A stretch of DNA of 11,503 nucleotides. Source: Candidatus Aminicenantota bacterium. Lineage in GTDB: Bacteria; Acidobacteriota; Aminicenantia; UBA2199. Where the stretch lies: positions 1 to 11,503 of the forward strand of contig JAOZTV010000074.1 in NCBI GenBank assembly GCA_029939015.1, read 5' to 3'. Each line of letters starts with the position of its first letter. The stretch's first letter is position 1. The position numbers and the translations under genes were made by a program. The notes under the pieces were generated by a model. The model was not told the origin of the DNA. It saw only the letters and a list, made by a program, of their open reading frames with translations, and searched no databases. Shown piece after piece: positions 7,193 through 11,503 of this stretch.

Positions 7193-7824
7193 CATCTTTT
7201 TGGGACAAATATAGTCATTTAAAAAGCCCAATTCATCTTTTAAACCCAAAGATTAAAATACTATTATCATTCTTTTTCGTTCTATTATTATCAATTCTAC
7301 CTTTAGAAATATTGATATGGGTATCCCCAATAATTCTAACTTTATTAATTATAATTATTTATCTATCAAAAATACCAGTCTTACATATCGTTAAAAGATC
7401 TTTTTTAATTATTCCGATAATAATACCTGTCATACTTATCAATACAATATTTCGAGAAGAAATGGTCATTGAAATATCAACCCTATTTCTATTAAGATCA
7501 TTTATAAGTATTCTTATACTCATCTTATTAATATCAACAACAAAATTTCATACAATAATTTCAACACTTGCCAAATGGCATTTCCCATCAATTTTTTTAA
7601 TAATACTGTCTTTTATGTATAGATATTTCTTTCTTTTAATAGACGAACTTGAAAAAATGATCAGATCAGTAAAACTCCGATCATCTGAAACAAAAAAAAC
7701 AGTTTTATTCAAATCTTATACAAATATAATGGGAGTATTGATGATTAAAAGTTTTGACAGAGCAGAACGGGTTTTTCAGGCAATGGAGATGAGAGGTTCA
7801 GAAGATAATTGGAAAATAAAATAA
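7189..7824 (+). CDS. cbiQ: CbiQ/NikQ, transmembrane T component of ECF transporter
   Basis: This 211-residue EcfT-family protein has an N-terminal LNPKIKILLSF segment (18-28) of the usual L-D/N-P-K-x-K-hh type. Strongly hydrophobic helices follow at about 22-40, 42-60, 70-87 and 98-118, and then the cytoplasmic coupling region. That region holds the two short Arg motifs that contact the ATPases: SVKLRSSE (R164) and AMEMRGSE (R202), the latter after the family-typical SFDRAERVFQAM. The first motif ends RSS instead of the common RG/RS-G form. The ATG at 7189 overlaps the cbiM stop (ATGA), giving coupled translation, with GGAG at 7174-7177. The 3' end overlaps cbiO by 16 bp. It transmits ATP-driven movement from CbiO to CbiM in the inner membrane. 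Confidence 0.9.
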   Translation: MTSFWDKYSHLKSPIHLLNPKIKILLSFFFVLLLSILPLEILIWVSPIILTLLIIIIYLSKIPVLHIVKRSFLIIPIIIPVILINTIFREEMVIEISTLFLLRSFISILILILLISTTKFHTIISTLAKWHFPSIFLIILSFMYRYFFLLIDELEKMIRSVKLRSSETKKTVLFKSYTNIMGVLMIKSFDRAERVFQAMEMRGSEDNWKIK

Positions 7825-8552
7825 ATATCATAGAAGTTTCCAATATAAATTATTCATACAGCAAAGATATACCTGTCTTAGAAAATATATCATTTAATTT
7901 GGAACAAGGCAGTAGTTTAGGAATAATCGGTCCAAATGGAGCAGGCAAAACTACTCTTTTATTTGCCTTATCAGGGTTAATAGAAGTAGATGGCAATATT
8001 AAAATATCTGATAAGAATATTACAAAGAAAAACATAAAAAACATCAGAAAAAAAATAAGTTTTGTATTTCAAAACCCGGATGATCAACTATTTATGCCAA
8101 CTGTATTTGAAGACATATCTTTTGGATTGGAGAATTTAGGATATAATGATAAAGATATAAAAAATATAGTTAAAGATGTTTTGGATAAAGTTGATATGGT
8201 AGGTTTTGAAGAAAAAAGTGCTCACCACCTTAGCTTAGGACAAAAAAAAAGAATTTGCTTAGCCTCTGCTCTTGCAAGAAATTCAAAATTAATGTATTTT
8301 GATGAACCAACCAACGAACTTGATCCTCATGGCAGACGAGAGTTTATTAAACTAATAAAAAATATAAATACAACAAAGATAATAGTTAGCCATGACCTAA
8401 ATCTTATTTTAGAACTATGTGACAAGGTAATTGTATTGAATGAACAAGAAATAAAGTCATACAACGATTGCAGAAAAACACTGATAAACAAAGACCTAAT
8501 GGAATCCAATAAATTAGAAGTCCCATCAGGTATTTATTTAAATCAATACTGA
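7809..8552 (+). CDS. cbiO: CbiO/NikO, ATPase of Ni/Co ECF transporter
   Basis: This 247-residue ABC ATPase has all expected motifs. Walker A is GPNGAGKTT (41-49), the Q-loop is FQNPDDQLF with Q88 (the DDQLF form is typical of ECF ATPases), the signature is LSLGQ (141-145, Leu in place of the usual Gly), Walker B is LMYFDEP with D165/E166, the D-loop is ELDP, and the switch His is H195 in VSHD. It powers import together with CbiQ and CbiM. The start is TTG at 7809, inside the end of cbiQ (16-bp overlap), with only a distant GAGAGG (7791-7796). Translation therefore probably depends on coupling. A run of nine A residues at 8242-8250 immediately follows the signature motif. It is the last gene of the operon and converges on the chorismate mutase gene. 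Confidence 0.93.
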   Translation: MENKINIIEVSNINYSYSKDIPVLENISFNLEQGSSLGIIGPNGAGKTTLLFALSGLIEVDGNIKISDKNITKKNIKNIRKKISFVFQNPDDQLFMPTVFEDISFGLENLGYNDKDIKNIVKDVLDKVDMVGFEEKSAHHLSLGQKKRICLASALARNSKLMYFDEPTNELDPHGRREFIKLIKNINTTKIIVSHDLNLILELCDKVIVLNEQEIKSYNDCRKTLINKDLMESNKLEVPSGIYLNQY

Positions 8553-8585
8553 TCAGTTATATAAATTTATAACATATAAGTATTA
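8553..8585. terminator. Short hairpin between convergent operons, possible weak terminator
   Basis: The 33-bp gap between the ends of cbiO and the chorismate mutase gene holds an inverted repeat: GTTATA (8556-8561) and TATAAC (8568-8573), with a 6-nt loop. The stem is short and AT-rich, and no long T-run follows on either strand, so it is at best a weak bidirectional terminator and could be chance. No better terminator is visible at this junction. Confidence 0.25.
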
Positions 8586-8834
8586 TTATCTTTTACCCTG
8601 TACTCTTTTGCTTTCATTTAAGATTTCTTTCAGTATATTTATACTGAACTCTTTGCTAAAAAGAGCATCAGGAAAATTTGCGAAGTGTTCAAGAACATCT
8701 TGTTCTCTCTGTTTATCTTCAATATTTGTTTTATATTTTTTTAATTTCAAAGAAAGCGCCATTCTTTTATTAAGAATTTCCAGGAGATGAGAATCTAAAA
8801 CATCAATTTCATTTCTTAATGTTTTCAAATCCAC
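8586..8834 (-). CDS. Chorismate mutase, AroQ class, monofunctional
   Basis: This 82-residue all-helical protein, close to the minimal AroQ chorismate mutase size, converts chorismate to prephenate for Phe/Tyr synthesis in the cytosol. The active-site residues of the E. coli enzyme line up: R7 (for R11, in LRNEID), R24 (R28), K35 (K39), D40 (D48), R43 (R51) and E44 (E52). The loop between helices 1 and 2 is about three residues shorter than in E. coli. The start is GTG at 8834, one base after the aroC stop, with a strong GGAGG 5 nt upstream, so it is translated as part of the aro operon. It has no fused prephenate dehydratase, dehydrogenase or DAHP synthase domain. The 3' end faces cbiO. Confidence 0.88.
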   Translation of the reverse strand: MDLKTLRNEIDVLDSHLLEILNKRMALSLKLKKYKTNIEDKQREQDVLEHFANFPDALFSKEFSINILKEILNESKRVQGKR

Positions 8835-8835
8835 C

Positions 8836-9810
8836 TTATCCTCCAGCCTTATTATTTAATAAATATAAATCAGATAGTACAATTGCTGTAACCGCTTCAA
8901 CTATAACAGGCACTCTTAATGCAAAACATGTATCGTGTCTTCCTTTTATATTTAATTCTTCAATCTCATTGTTTTTCAAATTAATAGTTTTTTGAGTTTT
9001 AGAAATACTTGAAGTTGGCTTAACTGCAATTCTGAATACCAATTCATTACCATTTGATATTCCACCATTAACTCCACCTGAATGATTTGTTTTTGTTAAT
9101 CCTTCTTTGTTTAATATAATATCATTGACCTCACTACCATTCTTATCTATTATAGAAAAACCATCACCAAATTCTATACCTTTGATGCCTGGAACAGAAA
9201 ATATCAGGTGGCTTATCATAGATTCTATAGAATCAAAAAATGGTTCCCCTAAACCTGTATTAATTCCCGAAACGCTACATTCTATTTTTGCCCCGACTGA
9301 GTCACCAATTGCCTGAGCTTTTTTTATCTTTTCTGTCAATAATTCTTTATCAATTATTGTTGCTTTAATTTTCAGGCCTGGAATAATTTTTTTGGCAACT
9401 ACACCAGCTGCAACAAGCCCAAGTGTTAATCTGCCAGAGAAATGTCCGCCTCCCCTATAATCATTATATCCATTATGCTTTTTTAAAGCTGTAAAATCAC
9501 TATGCCCAGGGCGAGGTATATCTTTTATTTGCTCATAAACAGTAGAATCTCTGTTTTCATTATTGAATTGAATAAGAATAGGTGCTCCAGAAGTCAAGCC
9601 TTTAAAAATACCAGTTTTGATTTCAGGTTTATCACTTTCTATTCTTTTGGTAGTTCCAAACTCCCCTGCTTTTCTTCTATTCAAATCTTCAATGAAATCA
9701 CTTTCATCCAGTTTAATTCCTGCTAAACAACCATCTATGAGTACACCTACACATTGTCCATGTGATTCACCAAATATTGATATTCTGAATAATCTTCCAA
9801 AACTATTCAT
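8836..9810 (-). CDS. aroC: Chorismate synthase
   Basis: This 324-residue protein converts EPSP to chorismate using reduced FMN. The N terminus MNSFGRLFRISIFGESHG contains the first family signature, with active-site H17. The second is GGGHFSGRLTLGLVAAG (about residues 120-136). The third is GRHDTCFALRVPVIVEA near 292-308. HSGGVNGGISNG is also conserved. It is somewhat shorter than the E. coli enzyme (361), within the range of compact chorismate synthases, with no key motif lost. Two small departures from the strict signatures are Leu after DGC and Thr in RHDT. The ATG overlaps the upstream aroDA stop by 4 bp (ATGA) and has GGAGGT at a suitable distance (TGGAGGTAAAATAGAATG). The chorismate mutase that uses its product follows after 1 bp. 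Confidence 0.96.
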   Translation of the reverse strand: MNSFGRLFRISIFGESHGQCVGVLIDGCLAGIKLDESDFIEDLNRRKAGEFGTTKRIESDKPEIKTGIFKGLTSGAPILIQFNNENRDSTVYEQIKDIPRPGHSDFTALKKHNGYNDYRGGGHFSGRLTLGLVAAGVVAKKIIPGLKIKATIIDKELLTEKIKKAQAIGDSVGAKIECSVSGINTGLGEPFFDSIESMISHLIFSVPGIKGIEFGDGFSIIDKNGSEVNDIILNKEGLTKTNHSGGVNGGISNGNELVFRIAVKPTSSISKTQKTINLKNNEIEELNIKGRHDTCFALRVPVIVEAVTAIVLSDLYLLNNKAGG

Positions 9811-11503
9811 TCTATTTTACCTCCAACTTCTTCTAAATCTTTAAAAAAATCAGGGTAGGATTTTGTAATTGACTCCCACCCATCTATTTCAACTGCCTCT
9901 TTAGAGACAAGTCCCATTAGGGATAGTGCCATCGATATGCGATGGTCATTATTTGCAGAGACTTTACCACCCTTTATTTGCCCTCCATAGACTTCGACCT
10001 TATTATCAAATAATTCAACTCTAATTCCAAGTTTTTTAAATTCTTTTTTTATTACCTCAGCCCTGCTACTCTCTTTATATTTCAAACGCTCTGTTCCATA
10101 AATCGTACTTTTACCTTTACATAGGGCTGCAAGAACGGCAAGTGGTGGAAAAAGGTCAGGCGACTCAGATATATCAAACTCAAAAGACATTAATTTGTTT
10201 TTTTTTACCTTGATAAAATATTCTGATTTCTCAATTTCAGCACCACTTAATGCCAGAGTATCTAATATTGCCTTGTCTGCCTGAAGAGAATCTAATTTGA
10301 GATTTTTTATATTTATCTCCCCTGCAATAGCTCCTGCAACAAGAAGAAAAGAAGCTCCAGACCAGTCACCCTCAACTTTAACATCAATAGGTTTATATTT
10401 TTGTTTTCCCTTTATAAAAAAAGTATCTGTTTTAGAGTCTGACTTAATAATAACACCTGCATCTTCTATCATCTTTAAAGTCAGGTTAACATAAGGTCTG
10501 CTTTTAAGATTAACTACTTTCAAAACTGAATTAGAAGAACATAAAGGGAGTGCGATTAAAAGACCCGATAAGAACTGAGAACTGATTGCCCCATCTATTG
10601 TGATATTTCTGCCATCAATTGCCCCCTTAATATATATTGGTGCAAATCCATTATTAGTTTTACAATCAGCACCAAATCTCTTAAGGTCATCTTCTATCAT
10701 TTTAACGGTTCTTTTTTGTAAAGAGCCCTCTCCATTTAGAATAAATTCATTCCTAAAAAGAGAAAGAATGGGAGCAAACATTCTCATACAAAGTCCAGAT
10801 TCTCCACAGGTTAATTTGAATTTTTTATCATTTTCCTCAGTACCTGAACTTTCAAGGATTAATTTTCTGTTCAATATTTCTTTTTTTACTCCCAGACTTG
10901 TGACAAGATTAAGTGCAGTAAGTCCATCATCTGAATAAGAAGGATTTCTAATAATTGATTTGCCTTCTGTCAACAGCGCCAATGCAACAGCTCTCTGCAT
11001 AACACTCTTTGACGAGGGTGCATATACAAGACCTTTTATCTTGGATTTATAAATTTTTTTTGAATTAATCTTTGTACCTGACTTAGGTTGAAGTATTTTA
11101 AACATCTGCTCCATAGATTTATAATCTAATTGTCCCTCTGCAGTTTCTTTTCCTTTTATAAGAGAAGCATAGGTAAAGGGACTGCCAAGAAAGACTGAAG
11201 ACAATCTTGATACTATTCCTTTTTTACCAATTCCAATTGCAATAATATCATTAACTTCTCCAAGTAAATTCATAAGTATAATATTATCTTTGGGATAATT
11301 AATAAATGTAGCAATTTTAACAAGATCTGCTCCCATCGTCCTACTCTTATTTACAATATTTATAAGTTCATTTAAGGAAGGAGTTTTTGCAAAATTATGA
11401 TAAGAAATAATAATTTTTGTATTAAATTTCTTTGTTTTTTCAGTTAGTTCTTTAATTATCTTTTTGTCTGTTTCTACTTCAATATCAATATATTTCACAC
11501 CAA
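9807..11503 (-). CDS. aroD-aroA: Fused 3-dehydroquinate dehydratase (type I)/EPSP synthase, 5' partial
   Basis: The frame is open to the right edge; the GTG at 11498 is an internal Val in GVKYIDIE, so numbering here counts from it. Residues 1-137 are the C-terminal two-thirds of a type I dehydroquinase: H34 (ISYHNF, for E. coli H143), the Schiff-base lysine K61 (DLVKIAT, for K170), R98 (VSRL) and Q123 (AEGQ). The N-terminal part with the catalytic Glu lies outside the window. After a linker of about 12 residues, 149-563 form a complete EPSP synthase: K164-S165...R169, SSQ in GAISSQF, R239, SPD, KESSR, NDHR and KSYPDFF all match substrate residues. It would perform dehydroquinate to dehydroshikimate and shikimate-3-phosphate to EPSP, two non-consecutive steps. 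The phosphoenolpyruvate/glyphosate loop reads ESGLCMRM, with Leu and Met where E. coli has T97 and P101. It is coupled to aroC by an ATGA overlap. Confidence 0.92.
   Translation of the reverse strand, partial: GVKYIDIEVETDKKIIKELTEKTKKFNTKIIISYHNFAKTPSLNELINIVNKSRTMGADLVKIATFINYPKDNIILMNLLGEVNDIIAIGIGKKGIVSRLSSVFLGSPFTYASLIKGKETAEGQLDYKSMEQMFKILQPKSGTKINSKKIYKSKIKGLVYAPSSKSVMQRAVALALLTEGKSIIRNPSYSDDGLTALNLVTSLGVKKEILNRKLILESSGTEENDKKFKLTCGESGLCMRMFAPILSLFRNEFILNGEGSLQKRTVKMIEDDLKRFGADCKTNNGFAPIYIKGAIDGRNITIDGAISSQFLSGLLIALPLCSSNSVLKVVNLKSRPYVNLTLKMIEDAGVIIKSDSKTDTFFIKGKQKYKPIDVKVEGDWSGASFLLVAGAIAGEINIKNLKLDSLQADKAILDTLALSGAEIEKSEYFIKVKKNKLMSFEFDISESPDLFPPLAVLAALCKGKSTIYGTERLKYKESSRAEVIKKEFKKLGIRVELFDNKVEVYGGQIKGGKVSANNDHRISMALSLMGLVSKEAVEIDGWESITKSYPDFFKDLEEVGGKIE

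Noticed and set aside
6865..7218. Long frame antisense to cbiM (and similar antisense frames across aroA, aroC and cbiO)
   Set aside because: They lie fully opposite genes with strong family motifs, have no ribosome sites or recognisable protein features, and are explained as shadow frames.
11496..11498. GTG at 11498 as the true start of the dehydroquinase/EPSP synthase gene
   Set aside because: The upstream in-frame codon is open (Gly) to the window edge, there is no start context, and the homology enters mid-domain: the N-terminal third of the type I dehydroquinase with its catalytic Glu is missing.

Overview
The window comes from an AT-rich bacterial chromosome (roughly 30% GC by eye) with tightly packed genes, short or overlapping junctions, GGAGG-type ribosome sites and some TTG/GTG starts. 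The gene content (S46 periplasmic dipeptidyl-peptidase, MNSFGRLFR-type chorismate synthase, CbiM/NikM-type ECF metal transporter with a membrane-anchored accessory protein, U32 protein with the SRQC...C C-terminal cysteine cluster) suggests a Gram-negative, probably anaerobic or microaerophilic lineage. It could lie near Desulfobacterota or the Bacteroidota/FCB-type candidate phyla; the sequence alone does not fix the phylum. No rRNA, tRNA, CRISPR array, insertion sequence or prophage gene was seen, and no gap between genes exceeds about 140 bp.

Layout. (1) 1-2416, plus strand: the C-terminal end of a probable beta-propeller (TolB/PD40-like) protein, then a U32 'peptidase' family protein of the long RlhA-like kind, an RNA-modification or Fe-S type protein rather than a proven protease. 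(2) 2430-3307, minus strand: a two-gene AbiEii-like nucleotidyltransferase plus DUF6922-like partner, resembling a toxin-antitoxin or phage-defence module. It lies 28 bp downstream of, and in line with, the next gene. (3) 3336-5498, minus strand: a secreted S46 serine dipeptidyl-peptidase whose substrate-pocket residue matches the DPP11 (Asp/Glu-specific) type, with its own good sigma70-like promoter. (4) 5561-5947, minus strand: a stand-alone tandem-CBS protein with its own near-consensus promoter. (5) 6088-8552, plus strand: a four-gene ECF transporter operon for nickel or cobalt (accessory NikL-like protein, CbiM/NikM, CbiQ/NikQ, CbiO/NikO), every junction overlapping. It is preceded by two exact 9-bp CGTGTTACG repeats spaced 21 bp, probably a nickel-responsive (NikR-type) operator. 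(6) 8586-11503, minus strand: an aromatic amino-acid operon carrying a fused type I 3-dehydroquinate dehydratase/EPSP synthase (5' end outside the window), chorismate synthase and an AroQ-class chorismate mutase.

How they work together: the last operon covers dehydroquinate to dehydroshikimate and shikimate-3-phosphate through EPSP and chorismate to prephenate, so three or four steps are encoded in one translationally coupled unit. The metal operon encodes a complete group I ECF importer (S component, T component, ATPase, accessory protein). The most noteworthy items are the AroD-AroA fusion with unusual residues in the EPSP synthase glyphosate-site loop, the GTGTTAC-N14-GTGTTAC direct-repeat operator, the AbiEii/DUF6922 pair and the DPP11-like S46 enzyme. 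I did not find a clearly new multi-gene system.
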